A program made the position numbers and the translations under genes. 64,000 nucleotides of DNA. Source: an uncultured Chthonomonadales bacterium (GTDB lineage Bacteria > Armatimonadota > Chthonomonadetes > Chthonomonadales > CAJBBX01). Of this stretch, positions 24,167 through 33,499 are shown one piece after another; the first letter of the stretch is position 1; every line of letters begins with the position of its first letter. The notes under the pieces were generated by a model. That model was not told where the DNA came from and ran no database searches. It saw only the letters and a list, made by a program, of their open reading frames with translations. The stretch covers positions 1 to 64,000 of the forward strand of contig CALLMM010000032.1 of assembly GCA_938005745.1 (NCBI GenBank), read 5' to 3'.

Positions 24167-26392
24167 ATGTTGATCGTGCACAGGCGTCATGTGGCTGCGC
24201 TGGTGGTCGTTCTGTTTGTGCGCCTCTCCGCAGGGGCGTTCGGACAGCGCGCTCCCGCCGGAGAGTGGCAGTCCGCGACTCCCGAATCGCAGGGAGTCTC
24301 TTCGCAGAAGCTGGAGCGGCTCCGGCAGTACTTCGAGGCGCGCAAAACCCGCGCCGCGCTGGTCATTCGCAACGGCTATATCATCGGCGAATGGTACTGG
24401 GACGGCTCCACCCCCGATACCCGCTTTCAGGTCTACTCCGTAACCAAGTCCTTCTCCAGCGCGGCGGTCGGGCTGCTTCTGCGAGACCGCAAGCTGAGGC
24501 TCGACCAGCCCGCCGCCGACTTCATTCCGGAGTGGCGCGGCGATGACCGCCGAAAGATCACCGTGCGCCATCTGCTGACCATGACCTCCGGCTTAAGAAA
24601 CACCCTGCCGTTCGGACGTTCGGATCAGACCGCCTACGCCATCCAGCAGCCGCTGGAGAAGCCGCCGGGAACCGTCTGGGCGTACAACAACGGAGCCAAT
24701 CAGACGCTCGCGCAGGTGGTGCAGGCGGCGTCCGGGAAGGAGTTGAGCGCGTTTCTGCAGGAGCGGCTCTTCGACCCGCTGGAGATGAAAAGCCCCCGCA
24801 TGGATAAGTCCAACGGCAAGGCGCTGGCGTACATGGGGCTGAACATCCATGCGCGAGACCTGGCGAAGTTCGGCTGGCTCTACCTCAATGGAGGCGTCTG
24901 GAACGGGAAGCGGCTGCTGGACGCCGACTTTGTGCGCGATTCTGTGACCGCCAGTCAGGAGTTGAACCCGGAGTACGGCTACCTCTGGTGGGTGCGCGCC
25001 AGGACGCAGAACCCCCGCATGCCGCCCGATTCCTACAGCGCGGTCGGGCTGTTCGGGAACTATCTTTCGGTCTTCCCGTCGCAGAAGATGGTTGTCGTGC
25101 GCCTGATCGGTTTCGGTCGCGGGTCGGGGTCGGATGTCAACGCGGATGAGTTCGCCCGGCTTGCGCTGGAGGCGATAGAGCGACCCGTGACGGGGCGGGC
25201 GATCCCCGCGCTACAGAGCTTCGACGCCGTCATGCAGGAGTTCATGGATCGTCGGGGCGTTCCCGGAGGCGCGCTGGCGGTGGTGAAGGACGGGCGGCTG
25301 GTCTACGCACGGGGCTATGGATACGCCGATCTTCAACGACAGACTCCGGTGGAGCCGACCTCGCTGTTTCGGATCGCCAGCGTCTCCAAGCCGATCACCG
25401 CCGCAGCGATCATGAAGCTGACGGAGGACCGCCGCTATCGGCTCTCGCTGGATGCGAAGGTCTTCGATCTGCTGAACCTTCAGCCCCATCTGACCGGCGG
25501 CGCACAGAAGGACCCGCGTCTGCGGGAGATCACCGTCCGGCATCTGCTGCTACATACGGGAGGCTGGGATCGGGAGCGCAGCGGAGACCTGATGTTCCGG
25601 CAGTCGGAGGCGGCGCAGGCGATGGGAACCGGACTGCCGCCGGATCACGCCTCTCTGATCCGATGGGCGATGGGCAAGCCTCTCGATTTCGCGCCCGGAT
25701 CCCGGTACGCCTACTCCAACTTCGGCTACTGTCTGCTGGGGCGCGTGATAGAAAAGACGACCGGAATGCCCTACGAAAAATACGTACAGCGCGAGGTTCT
25801 GGCGCCGATGGGAATACGGCGAATGCGGATCGGGACGGGTAGAATAAAAGAGCAGCCGCGCGACGAGGTAACCTACTACGATCCGCAGAACCGCCGGTCT
25901 GCCTCTGCCTATTCGGAGGAGAAGAGGAGGGAGGTTCCGCTGCCCTACGGCTTTGCCGCGCCGGAGACGATGGACGCGCACGGAGGATGGATCGCCTCGG
26001 TGGTGGACCTGGCGCGCTTCGCTGTCGCACTGGATCGTCCCGGCGGACGGTCCGTTCTGCAGCCGGAGACGGTGAAGCGGATGTTCTCTCGCCCCGATCC
26101 GCCTCCGGGCTTCGAGCCGGACGGCGGACCGGGCCCGGTCTACTACGCCTTCGGGTGGAACGTGCGCCTGGTGGGAACAGACGGTCAGAAGAACGTGTGG
26201 CACTATGGCGCGATGCCCGGAACCTTCGCCATGCTGGTGCGACGGCATGACGGCTTGATCTGGGCGGCGGTGTTCAATCAGCGTTCCGAAGGCAGGATGC
26301 CCTCCGACTTCGAGTTAGACGCCGCCCTGCACCGCGCCGCCGACGCCGTCCGGGACTGGTCTCACCCCGATCAGTTTCGCCGCTATCGGTGA
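24167..26392 (+). CDS. Secreted tandem beta-lactamase-fold serine hydrolase (two domains)
   Basis: The 741-residue protein has a signal peptide (to ~residue 27, GAFGQ) and two class C beta-lactamase/esterase-like domains in tandem. The first (~35-335) has the nucleophile motif SVTK, with YNNGAN as the Tyr-x-Asn. The second (~350-735) has SVSK in FRIASVSKPITAAA and YSNFGY, ending HYGAMPGT. Such proteins hydrolyse esters, D-amino peptides or cell-wall peptides; these motifs do not tell which. GGGAG precedes ATG 24167. The joining of two complete domains in one chain is less usual than single-domain members. Confidence 0.9.
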   Translation: MLIVHRRHVAALVVVLFVRLSAGAFGQRAPAGEWQSATPESQGVSSQKLERLRQYFEARKTRAALVIRNGYIIGEWYWDGSTPDTRFQVYSVTKSFSSAAVGLLLRDRKLRLDQPAADFIPEWRGDDRRKITVRHLLTMTSGLRNTLPFGRSDQTAYAIQQPLEKPPGTVWAYNNGANQTLAQVVQAASGKELSAFLQERLFDPLEMKSPRMDKSNGKALAYMGLNIHARDLAKFGWLYLNGGVWNGKRLLDADFVRDSVTASQELNPEYGYLWWVRARTQNPRMPPDSYSAVGLFGNYLSVFPSQKMVVVRLIGFGRGSGSDVNADEFARLALEAIERPVTGRAIPALQSFDAVMQEFMDRRGVPGGALAVVKDGRLVYARGYGYADLQRQTPVEPTSLFRIASVSKPITAAAIMKLTEDRRYRLSLDAKVFDLLNLQPHLTGGAQKDPRLREITVRHLLLHTGGWDRERSGDLMFRQSEAAQAMGTGLPPDHASLIRWAMGKPLDFAPGSRYAYSNFGYCLLGRVIEKTTGMPYEKYVQREVLAPMGIRRMRIGTGRIKEQPRDEVTYYDPQNRRSASAYSEEKRREVPLPYGFAAPETMDAHGGWIASVVDLARFAVALDRPGGRSVLQPETVKRMFSRPDPPPGFEPDGGPGPVYYAFGWNVRLVGTDGQKNVWHYGAMPGTFAMLVRRHDGLIWAAVFNQRSEGRMPSDFELDAALHRAADAVRDWSHPDQFRRYR

Positions 26393-26456
26393 GGGGCTGC
26401 GGCAGCTGGGCAGCGCGGGATCGCGGGACCTTCAGCCCGTGCAGGCGCGTTGAACT

Positions 26457-26486
26457 GTCATTGCGAGCGAACCGAAGCCGTCTCGA
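26457..26486 (+). repeat. Dispersed GTCATTGCGAG repeat, degenerate copy
   Basis: GTCATTGCGAGCGAACCGAAGC matches the GTCATTGCGAG(N)GAAGC element also present at 32036-32185. It lies between two genes, about 35 bases upstream of serC. Elements with this core are scattered in intergenic DNA of many bacterial phyla. Confidence 0.7.
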
Positions 26487-26520
26487 CTTTCATCATCAGA
26501 CCCAATTTCAGGAGCAGCAG

Positions 26521-27600
26521 ATGAAACGCATCTATAACTTCAGCGCCGGTCCGGCGGTTCTGCCGGTCGAGGTGCTGGAAGAAGCCAGTCAGGGAGTGCG
26601 CGAGATTCACGATTCCGGGATGTCTATTCTGGAGGTGAGTCATCGGGGAAAGGACTACGAGGCGGTTCACTTCGACGCGAAGGAGCGTCTGCTGCGCGTG
26701 CTGGGGCTAGATGTGCAGGAGTATACCGCGCTCTTTCTGGGCGGCGGAGCCAGCCTGCAGTTTGCGATGCTTCCCATGAACTACCTGACGTCGGATACCG
26801 TCGCCGACTATGTGGTGGCGGGAGAGTGGGGCGTGAAGGCGGTGAAAGAGGCGAAGCGGTTCGGCGTGGTGCATATTGCGGGAACCTCTGAGGGAGATCG
26901 GTTCGCCTGCCTGCCGACGAGCCTTCAGTTCACGCCCGGCGCGCGTTACGCGCACATCACCACGAATAACACTATTGAGGGGACGCAGGTGCGCGACCTG
27001 CCCGATACCGGCGATGTCCCGCTGGTGGCGGACGCCTCCTCCGACATCCTCTCGCGGCGTCTGGATCATACGCGCTTCTCGCTCTTCTACGCGGGAGCGC
27101 AGAAGAATGCGGGACCGGCGGGAGTTACGCTGGTGATCGCCCGCAAGGCGTTTCTGGCGCAGGCGAGCGATGACGTCCCGGCGATCCTCTCTTACAAGAC
27201 CCATGAGAAGAGCGATTCGCTGTATAATACTCCGCCGGTGTTCAGCATCTACGTGGTCGGTCTGGTTCTGAAGTGGATCGAGGCGCAGGGCGGTCTGGAG
27301 GCGATAGAACGGCGCAACGAGGAGAAGGCGTCGCTGATCTACGATGCGCTGGACGCCTATCCCGATGTCTACGAGCCGACGGTGCGCGTCCGGGAAGACC
27401 GTTCGCGGATGAACATCACCTTCCGGTTGAGAGACGCCAGCCGCGAACGGGCGTTTCTGGAGGGGGCGCAGGCGCGAGAGATGGATGGACTGAAGGGACA
27501 TCGCTCTGTGGGAGGCTTTCGCGCCTCCCTCTATAACGCCTTCCCGATGGAGGGAGCCTGCGCTCTCGCCGAATATCTGCACGACTTCGCGAAGAGATAG
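26521..27600 (+). CDS. serC: Phosphoserine aminotransferase
   Basis: SerC converts 3-phosphohydroxypyruvate to phosphoserine with glutamate, using PLP, in serine synthesis. The 359-residue protein starts MKRIYNFSAGPAVLP and has GGGASLQFAMLPMNYL, ASSDILSR, the PLP-lysine site FYAGAQKNAGPAG (Lys195) and a C-terminal GGFRASLYNAFPMEG. Length is normal. AGGAG precedes ATG 26521; the upstream in-frame extension runs through the repeat element and was rejected. Its product feeds cysteine synthesis by CysE and CysK elsewhere in the window. serA is not in view. Confidence 0.97.
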   Translation: MKRIYNFSAGPAVLPVEVLEEASQGVREIHDSGMSILEVSHRGKDYEAVHFDAKERLLRVLGLDVQEYTALFLGGGASLQFAMLPMNYLTSDTVADYVVAGEWGVKAVKEAKRFGVVHIAGTSEGDRFACLPTSLQFTPGARYAHITTNNTIEGTQVRDLPDTGDVPLVADASSDILSRRLDHTRFSLFYAGAQKNAGPAGVTLVIARKAFLAQASDDVPAILSYKTHEKSDSLYNTPPVFSIYVVGLVLKWIEAQGGLEAIERRNEEKASLIYDALDAYPDVYEPTVRVREDRSRMNITFRLRDASRERAFLEGAQAREMDGLKGHRSVGGFRASLYNAFPMEGACALAEYLHDFAKR

Positions 27601-27608
27601 GAGACGGT

Positions 27609-29267
27609 ATGTCCGCTCGAACCGACAGAGAACTGGAAACCTTTATCCGCGCGCGTTACCCGATCATCTACATCGTCTCGTGGGAGGAGAAGCGGGTGGA
27701 GGACGCGCTGCGGACCATCGCCCGAGAGCGCGGCAAGAAGCTGCACGTATGGACCAACACGATGGGATTCTCCACCACCAGCGGGCAGCCGGACAACACC
27801 ACCATTGACCCGCTCGCCGCGCTCAACTACATCATCCACTCTCCCGATCAGGCGATCTTCCTTCTGAAGGACTTCCACACCTTCATCGGCGAGTTCCGGG
27901 TAACGCGCCGTCTGCGCGACCTCGCGCCCATCCTGAAAAACTCCTACAAGAACCTGATGATCGTCTCTCCCATCCTGAAACTGCCGCCGGAACTGGAGAA
28001 GGAGATCACGGTTGTGGACTACGGGCTGCCGACGATTGAGGAGCTTGGCGAGATGCTCGATAACCTGATCCGCCAGGTCAGCGACCGCCCGAATGTCAAC
28101 ACCAACCTGACGGATCTGGAGCGGGAGCAGATTCTCAAAGCCGCGCAGGGACTGACGGCAATGGAGGCGGAGAACGTCTTCGCCAAGTCGCTGGTGGAGA
28201 AGCTGGCGTTCGATGTGGACGTGATCCTCTCTGAAAAAGAGCAGATCGTCCGCAAATCGGGCATTCTGGAGTACTATCCGTCGAACGAGGGACTGAAGGA
28301 TGTGGGCGGACTCGATCTGCTGAAGGAGTGGATGGAGAAGCGCACCGCCTCCTTCACGGACAAGGCGCGGGAGTTCGGACTGCCGGAGCCGCGCGGAATT
28401 CTGCTGCTGGGGGTGCAGGGCTGCGGGAAGAGCCTGACCGCCAAGTCCATCGGGGCGCAGTGGAAGCTCCCCCTGCTGCGTCTGGACATCGGCAAGATAT
28501 TTGCGGGACTGGTCGGCGCGTCCGAAGAGAATATGCGGAAGGCGATCCGGGTGGCGGAGTCGGTCGCTCCGGCGATCCTGTGGCTGGATGAACTGGAGAA
28601 GGGGCTTTCGGGCACGCAGAGTTCCGGCTCCTCGGACGGCGGAACCACTGCTCGCGTCTTCAGCACCTTCCTGACCTGGCTGCAGGAGAAGACGGTTCCG
28701 GTCTTTGTGGTGGCGACCGCCAACCAGGTCGAGATGCTGCCGCCCGAACTGCTGCGAAAAGGGCGTTTCGACGAGATCTTTTTCATTGACCTGCCCGCAC
28801 GTCAGGAGCGCGCCGATATCTTCGCCATCCATCTGCGAAAACGCAAGCGCGATCCGGCGAAGTACGATCTGGAGGCGCTGGCGGAGGCGACGCCCGGCTT
28901 CTCCGGTGCGGAGATCGAGCAGCTGGTGGTGGAGGCGCTCTATGACGCCTTCGACGCCGGTCGCGATCTGGAGACGGAGGATATTCTCAAAGCGGCGACG
29001 GCGACCGTTCCGCTTTCGATGACGATGCGGGAGAAGATCGCCTATCTGCGTGAGTGGGCGGACACCCGCGCGCGCAAAGCCTCCGGCGCGCCGGTCGAGA
29101 GCGTGGAAGAGCAGACGGCAGCGTTTCTGCTTGCCCGGGCGCAGGCGGCGGCTCACCGGGCGGCAAAAGCCGAAAAGGTCGCCGGCAACAGCGCGGCGAA
29201 CAAAAAAGCTCCTGTCGCCAGAACCCGCCGAACCCGAAAAACGGAGCCGTCGGCAGACGGAGGATAG
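27609..29267 (+). CDS. AAA+ ATPase of the Ycf46/SpoVK-like group
   Basis: The 552-residue protein has an N-terminal ~230-residue region typical of Ycf46-like proteins ([21 protein letters not shown], then [10 protein letters not shown]) and an AAA+ module with Walker A GVQGCGKS (268-275), Walker [12 protein letters not shown], sensor VVATANQVE, and arginine-finger-like [14 protein letters not shown]. The last ~50 residues are basic and low-complexity. It starts 8 bases after serC with GGAGAC, so it is probably in that operon. The known cyanobacterial and plastid relatives are linked to photosynthesis regulation, but the role in other bacteria is unknown. Confidence 0.9.
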   Translation: MSARTDRELETFIRARYPIIYIVSWEEKRVEDALRTIARERGKKLHVWTNTMGFSTTSGQPDNTTIDPLAALNYIIHSPDQAIFLLKDFHTFIGEFRVTRRLRDLAPILKNSYKNLMIVSPILKLPPELEKEITVVDYGLPTIEELGEMLDNLIRQVSDRPNVNTNLTDLEREQILKAAQGLTAMEAENVFAKSLVEKLAFDVDVILSEKEQIVRKSGILEYYPSNEGLKDVGGLDLLKEWMEKRTASFTDKAREFGLPEPRGILLLGVQGCGKSLTAKSIGAQWKLPLLRLDIGKIFAGLVGASEENMRKAIRVAESVAPAILWLDELEKGLSGTQSSGSSDGGTTARVFSTFLTWLQEKTVPVFVVATANQVEMLPPELLRKGRFDEIFFIDLPARQERADIFAIHLRKRKRDPAKYDLEALAEATPGFSGAEIEQLVVEALYDAFDAGRDLETEDILKAATATVPLSMTMREKIAYLREWADTRARKASGAPVESVEEQTAAFLLARAQAAAHRAAKAEKVAGNSAANKKAPVARTRRTRKTEPSADGG

Positions 29268-29277
29268 TCCGGAACCT

Positions 29278-29303
29278 CCCGCGCGCCTCTGGTTTTGCGC
29301 GGG
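29278..29303. terminator. Hairpin between convergent genes
   Basis: CCCGCGC (29278-29284) pairs with GCGCGGG (29297-29303) around a 12-base loop containing TTTT. It lies between the convergent genes ending at 29267 and 29361. No T tract follows, so termination is plausible but not certain. Confidence 0.5.
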
Positions 29304-29360
29304 CAGGCGGACGCTGGCACCCTGCTGCGTCTGCCGGGAGAGTCTCTCTGACGTTAGGAG

Positions 29361-30569
29361 CTATCCGTTGGCTCTGCCGAACATGCCCCGTCGGAGGCGT
29401 CGAATCGCGCGCCCGGCGACGTCCGTGAAGAGCGCGTCTCCGCAGAGGAGACGGGCGGCGGTGCGCGTGGAGGTCTCCCGCTTGACGCCCAGCCGGTAGA
29501 CCAGCCCCGTCCACTCATAGAAGAAGCGCGCCAGCTTGAACGCCGCGTCGAAGTTGTCCCCGAACTCGGCGTGGATGCGCGCGGTGTAGTCGCGCGCGCA
29601 TCCCTCTGCGATGGAGCGCGCTGCGATCTGCCCGCTTTTGATCGCGTGCAATATCCCGTCTCCGAAGAGAGGGTTGATCAGCCCCGCCGCGTCTCCCGCC
29701 AGCAGGATCCTGCCCTCCGGGTCGCTGACGCGCTCGCGCCCCTGCCAGATCGGCAGGGGGTGTGCGTAGAACCGCATCTTCTCCGGCGCGTAGGGAACCT
29801 GAAGCATATCCAGGTATCCGAAGATCGCGCTCCGCAGATCGCGGCTGACCGTCGGGTCACCCAGTCCGCCGGTCTTGCGCGGTCGAAAGACGCCCGCGCC
29901 GACGTTCAGGTGATCGCCTTTGGGAAAGACCCAGGCGTAGCCGCGAGTCACCGCGCCGTACTCCAGGTGGATCGTATCCCGGCGCAGCTCCGGATGACCG
30001 GTTCCCCAGACGTGCGGATGCTCCACCTCCATCGCGATGGCGAGCAGGCGGTTCTGACGTAGACCCGCCGCCTTCGCCGAGATGCCGTTAGCTCCATCCG
30101 CGCCGATCAGGTGTCGCGCGGCAGCCTGAAAAGACGCCCCGGTTCGGCTGTTCTCCGCATGAACCTTCACGCCGCCGGGCAGGACCTCGATCTGGCGAAC
30201 GGTCATCTCATCGCGCAGCTGCGCTCCCGACCGCACCGCATGCTCCGTCACCGCGTTATCGAAGAGGCTGCGCTGTACCATCCAGAGGCTGATGTCGCGC
30301 TCTGCGCCGGGCGGATTGATCGCGGCGAAGACCGGATCTGAAAAGCGCCAGGTGTGGCGCATATAGCGCACCTCCGCCTCAACAACCGCGCCGGGAGAGA
30401 ATTCGCGCAGGATCTCGCCGGTTACCATCGGCATCCCTCCGCCGCAGGTCTTGTGGCGCGGAAGCCTCTGTCTCTCAATCAGAGCTGTGCGCAGCCCGGC
30501 TCTCGCCGCCTCCGCCGCCGCACTGGCTCCCGCGGGACCGGCTCCAATCACAATCACATCGTAGTCCAA
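29361..30569 (-). CDS. Geranylgeranyl-reductase-family FAD-dependent oxidoreductase
   Basis: The 402-residue flavoprotein has DYDVIVIGAGPAGASAAAEAARAG (Rossmann FAD motif), KTCGGGMPM, the DG motif LIGADGANGISAKAAGL, and ILLAGDAAGLINPLFGDGILHAIKSG, which together define the geranylgeranyl reductase/digeranylgeranylglycerophospholipid reductase family. It probably reduces prenyl double bonds in quinones, lipids or carotenoid-type compounds. The start is TTG at 30569 with AGGAGAGG upstream; no ATG is available near the FAD motif. It is divergent from the TauE gene. Confidence 0.88.
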   Translation of the reverse strand: MDYDVIVIGAGPAGASAAAEAARAGLRTALIERQRLPRHKTCGGGMPMVTGEILREFSPGAVVEAEVRYMRHTWRFSDPVFAAINPPGAERDISLWMVQRSLFDNAVTEHAVRSGAQLRDEMTVRQIEVLPGGVKVHAENSRTGASFQAAARHLIGADGANGISAKAAGLRQNRLLAIAMEVEHPHVWGTGHPELRRDTIHLEYGAVTRGYAWVFPKGDHLNVGAGVFRPRKTGGLGDPTVSRDLRSAIFGYLDMLQVPYAPEKMRFYAHPLPIWQGRERVSDPEGRILLAGDAAGLINPLFGDGILHAIKSGQIAARSIAEGCARDYTARIHAEFGDNFDAAFKLARFFYEWTGLVYRLGVKRETSTRTAARLLCGDALFTDVAGRAIRRLRRGMFGRANG

Positions 30570-30674
30570 TCGGCTGCCTCTCCTGACATGAAAACGAGAT
30601 CATCACTCTCTCCAGATACGGAAGCGATAGTCTCTTCTTCGCATTGTACCCTCAGACATCTCCCTGTTACGCGG

Positions 30675-30703
30675 TTGACGGGAAGGGGGGAAGGGGCTAT
30701 ACT
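30675..30703 (+). promoter_or_regulatory. Promoter of the TauE/DUF1634 operon
   Basis: TTGACG at 30675-30680 and TATACT at 30698-30703 have a 17-bp spacer. The GTG start is at 30734, 31 bases on. Confidence 0.75.
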
Positions 30704-30733
30704 GAAAGAGAACCTCGTCGGGAAAGGCATCCT

Positions 30734-31585
30734 GTGACTCCGCTGCAGTTTCTGGAAATCTTCCTCGTCGCAATCTTTGCCGGCGTTTTCGGGGCGATGC
30801 TGGGGCTGGGCGGCGGCATCATCCTCGTTCCCGCCCTGATTCTCATTCTCCATGTAGATCAGCCGACCGCGCGCGCCGCCAGTCTAATCAGCGTGATCGC
30901 GACCTCTTCCGCCGCTACGATTCCCTACCTGCGCGACCGCTATACCGACGTTCGTCTGGGGCTTCTGCTGGAGACCAGCACCGCGCTGGGAGCCGTGACG
31001 GGCGTGCTGCTGGCGGTATTTCTCTCGGATCGTTTTGTCGCCGGTCTGTTCGCGCTTCTGCTGACCTACTCCGCCTACGCCATCCTTCGCCCGACCAATC
31101 CTTCCGTTCCCGTCGAAAAGACGGACGTCCCGAACGCACTGGAAGGCTCCTATTTCGACCGGGTGCTGAAACGGCAGGTCGTCTATCGGGTGATTCGTCT
31201 GCGCGAGGGACTGCTGGCGGGATTTTTCGCGGGCAACGTCTCGGCGATTCTGGGAGTGGGGGGCGGACTGATACAGGTTCCGGTCATGACGATACGGATG
31301 GGGGTTCCGATCCGGGTGGCGGCGGCAACCAGCACCTTTATCATGGGCGTAACGGCTGCGGCGACCTCCATTCCCTACTATTTTCTCGAACAGATCAATC
31401 CCTATCTGGCGGCTCCCTGCGCGCTGGGGGTGCTGCTGGGCGCGAGAGCGGGGGCTAAACTGGCGCAGCGCACCCGCGCCCTCTATCTGCGGGTCGTATT
31501 CGCCGCCGTGCTCCTCTTCACCGCCTATTCGATGGCGAAAAGGGCGGAGCTATTCGTCCTGTTCAGTCGTTTTCTGAGCGGTTAG
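30734..31585 (+). CDS. TauE/SafE-family membrane transporter
   Basis: The 283-residue protein has about eight hydrophobic segments and the two-fold repeat typical of the family: FGAMLGLGGGIILVPALIL near the N-terminus and SAILGVGGGLIQVPVM at ~165-180. Members export sulfite, sulfoacetate or related anions. I chose GTG 30734, with GGAAAGG upstream, because the longer ORF's first 30 residues overlap the promoter. It is followed 17 bases later by a DUF1634 gene, a pairing that is common. Confidence 0.9.
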   Translation: MTPLQFLEIFLVAIFAGVFGAMLGLGGGIILVPALILILHVDQPTARAASLISVIATSSAATIPYLRDRYTDVRLGLLLETSTALGAVTGVLLAVFLSDRFVAGLFALLLTYSAYAILRPTNPSVPVEKTDVPNALEGSYFDRVLKRQVVYRVIRLREGLLAGFFAGNVSAILGVGGGLIQVPVMTIRMGVPIRVAAATSTFIMGVTAAATSIPYYFLEQINPYLAAPCALGVLLGARAGAKLAQRTRALYLRVVFAAVLLFTAYSMAKRAELFVLFSRFLSG

Positions 31586-31602
31586 AGAGGAGGGGGCTGC
31601 GG

Positions 31603-31992
31603 ATGGATGCGGATCCGAAAAATGCCGATTCGACAGAAGACCTCGCTCCGGACCCGATCAACGAGTCGCTGGCGCGCAGTCTGATGTTGGGTATCGTGGT
31701 AAGCTTTCCGCTTCTGCTGGCAGGACTGATCTGGACGATCACACAGGGCATTCTTGCCGGCAGAACCCCGATGCCCGCCACCTTTGACGGACAGACCGGC
31801 AGGCTTCACTATAATGTGGCGCTTCTGCTGGCGGGGCTGCTGGCGCTGCTGGCGACGCCCCTCCTGCGGCTCGTTGCGGCGATCTGGTGCTTCCATCGGA
31901 TGGGGGAGCGACGCTATATGCGCATTGCCGGCGCGGTGCTGATCATCGTCCTCTCCAGCGTTCTGGTTACGCTGACGCAGGCGAAGCGGTAG
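31603..31992 (+). CDS. DUF1634 membrane protein, partner of the TauE transporter
   Basis: The 129-residue protein has three hydrophobic segments (LMLGIVVSFPLLLAGLIW, NVALLLAGLLALLATPLL, AGAVLIIVLSSVLVTL) in the DUF1634 order, with a charged N-terminal tail of ~25 residues. DUF1634 genes are repeatedly found next to TauE/SafE genes and probably form a complex with them. The function beyond that is unknown. Confidence 0.85.
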   Translation: MDADPKNADSTEDLAPDPINESLARSLMLGIVVSFPLLLAGLIWTITQGILAGRTPMPATFDGQTGRLHYNVALLLAGLLALLATPLLRLVAAIWCFHRMGERRYMRIAGAVLIIVLSSVLVTLTQAKR

Positions 31993-32035
31993 GGATTTCG
32001 GGAGGTTTCCCGCCATCTCTGGCGGGCGCCGGGAT

Positions 32036-32185
32036 GAGATTGCTTCGGTCGGCTTGTGCCTCCCTCGCAATGACAGGGAGGGGTCGCTTGTGCCTCCCTC
32101 GCAATGACAGGGAGGGGTCGCTTGTGCCTCCCTCGCAATGACAATCCGGGACGCCCCCAATCTGTCATTGCGAGCGCAGCGAAGC
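32036..32185. repeat. Cluster of GTCATTGCGAG elements with 34-bp tandem copies
   Basis: Starting at GAGATTGCTTCGG (32036), a 34-bp unit beginning CTTGTGCCTCCCTCGC occurs at 32053-32086 and 32087-32120, with a partial third copy at 32121-32143. Each contains the reverse-complement core TCGCAATGAC. A copy in the opposite orientation, GTCATTGCGAGCGCAGCGAAGC, lies at 32164-32185, so transcripts can fold into a long hairpin. The 31993-32200 gap has no gene; the cluster sits between the convergent DUF1634 and RNase H genes. Confidence 0.88.
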
Positions 32186-32200
32186 TGTGAAGGCGGGTCA

Positions 32201-32650
32201 TCAGCCTGCGGACGACCTCTCCGGATCATTCGCGCTCTGAAGGGCGGCTTCGGAACGATCGGCGCCGATGTTGGAGAGGGAGTCGGCATGGCGGTTATTG
32301 GCGCGGCGCGTATGGCGGACAGAAACCAGGTCGAACTGGCGCAGCAGACGACATGCGTGCTGGAAGAGCGGGATCAGGTGCGGCGCTTTGACAGCGTATT
32401 CGCCGTTCAACTGGCGCGCCATCAACTCGCTGTCGGTGAGGATACTGATCTCCGAGCATCCGAGCGCGCGCGCCTCCTCCAGCGCGCGGATAAGCGCGCT
32501 GTACTCCGCGACGTTGTTGGTGGCGATTCCCAGCGGCTCCGCCACCTCTTTCAAAACGTTCCCCTCCGTATCGGCAATCACCACCCCGATCCCCGCCGGT
32601 CCGGGATTGCCGCGCGCGGCGCCGTCCACATGGGCAATCAGATGTCTCAT
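32201..32650 (-). CDS. RNase HI-family ribonuclease
   Basis: The 149-residue protein keeps the four acidic catalytic residues of RNase H: Asp in IAHVDGAARGNPGPAG, Glu in NNVAEYSALIRAL, Asp in ILTDSELMARQL and Asp in NNRHADSLSN. It would cleave RNA in RNA-DNA hybrids. The last ~25 residues are extra and polar. The start ATG 32650 overlaps the stop of the zinc-ribbon gene by ATGA, which fixes the start and shows coupling. The same adjacency is known in other bacteria, for example mycobacteria. Confidence 0.92.
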   Translation of the reverse strand: MRHLIAHVDGAARGNPGPAGIGVVIADTEGNVLKEVAEPLGIATNNVAEYSALIRALEEARALGCSEISILTDSELMARQLNGEYAVKAPHLIPLFQHACRLLRQFDLVSVRHTRRANNRHADSLSNIGADRSEAALQSANDPERSSAG

Positions 32651-33360
32651 TCCGCCTCCATGCACAGCAGGCGTCCGCAGTTCTCACAGGTTTCGATCCG
32701 GTCGGTCTCCCGAACCGAACGCACCAGATTGCTGGGCAGGGTCGTGTGGCATGCGCCGCACTGATCCTCCACGATACGCGCAATCCCGACGCCCTGTTTA
32801 TGCGCGCGGATGGTCTCATAGCGTTTTAAGAGCGGCTCCGGCACACGCTTCGCCCGCTCTGCTCGGTCCGCAGTCAGTCTCTTTGCCTTCTCCGCGAGCG
32901 CGCGCGCCGCCGCCTTGTAGGCGGTCAGTTTTTCCGTCAGAGCTTTCTCCGCCTTCTCGCGTGCGACCTTTGCCTCCGCCTCCTCTTTGCGTCGGATCTC
33001 CACCTCATCCATCAGGAGGAGTATCTTCTCGTCCAGCCGTCCGCGCTGTCTTCCCAGCGCCTCGATCTCGTGCTGCGCCGCCTCTAGTTCCTTGAAAGAG
33101 CCTTTGATCTTATTGCCGTAGAGCCGGGTCTCGTAGTCCTTCTTTTTCTCCTCCACCGACTTCAGTTCCAGTTCCGAGTCGTGGAGATCGCGGGTGGTCT
33201 CATGAAGCAGGCGCAGCTTCTCCTCGTGCTCGCTGCGCGCCTGATCGAAGGTAGCCTGTTCGGCTTTTCCCTGATCGAGCGACTGATACTGACGCACCAC
33301 CTGCGCCAGCTCGCTGTCAACAATCTGCACCTGGTAGAGCAAAAGTAGGTCTGATCTCAT
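32647..33360 (-). CDS. Coiled-coil protein with C4 zinc ribbon (CT398/Rv2229c-like)
   Basis: The 237-residue protein is a long helical coiled coil over ~1-190 (rich in Lys, Glu and Ala heptads) ending in a C4 zinc ribbon: CGACHTTLP and, 20-odd residues later, CENCGRLLC. This architecture is a conserved family found beside RNase H genes. A role in nucleic-acid handling is likely, but no activity can be read. It is the promoter-proximal gene of the pair. Confidence 0.88.
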   Translation of the reverse strand: MRSDLLLLYQVQIVDSELAQVVRQYQSLDQGKAEQATFDQARSEHEEKLRLLHETTRDLHDSELELKSVEEKKKDYETRLYGNKIKGSFKELEAAQHEIEALGRQRGRLDEKILLLMDEVEIRRKEEAEAKVAREKAEKALTEKLTAYKAAARALAEKAKRLTADRAERAKRVPEPLLKRYETIRAHKQGVGIARIVEDQCGACHTTLPSNLVRSVRETDRIETCENCGRLLCMEAE

Positions 33361-33499
33361 GGGGGTGTTCCTGCTTCGCCCGGAAGAGACACGGGCAGTG
33401 ACAGATTAGACAATCTCCCGCTGCTATCCTGCCTGCGAAAGGGCGGAAGAGGAAATTCTGGTACACTATGGGCACAGTTCATTTTACGGATTGCGTTAT

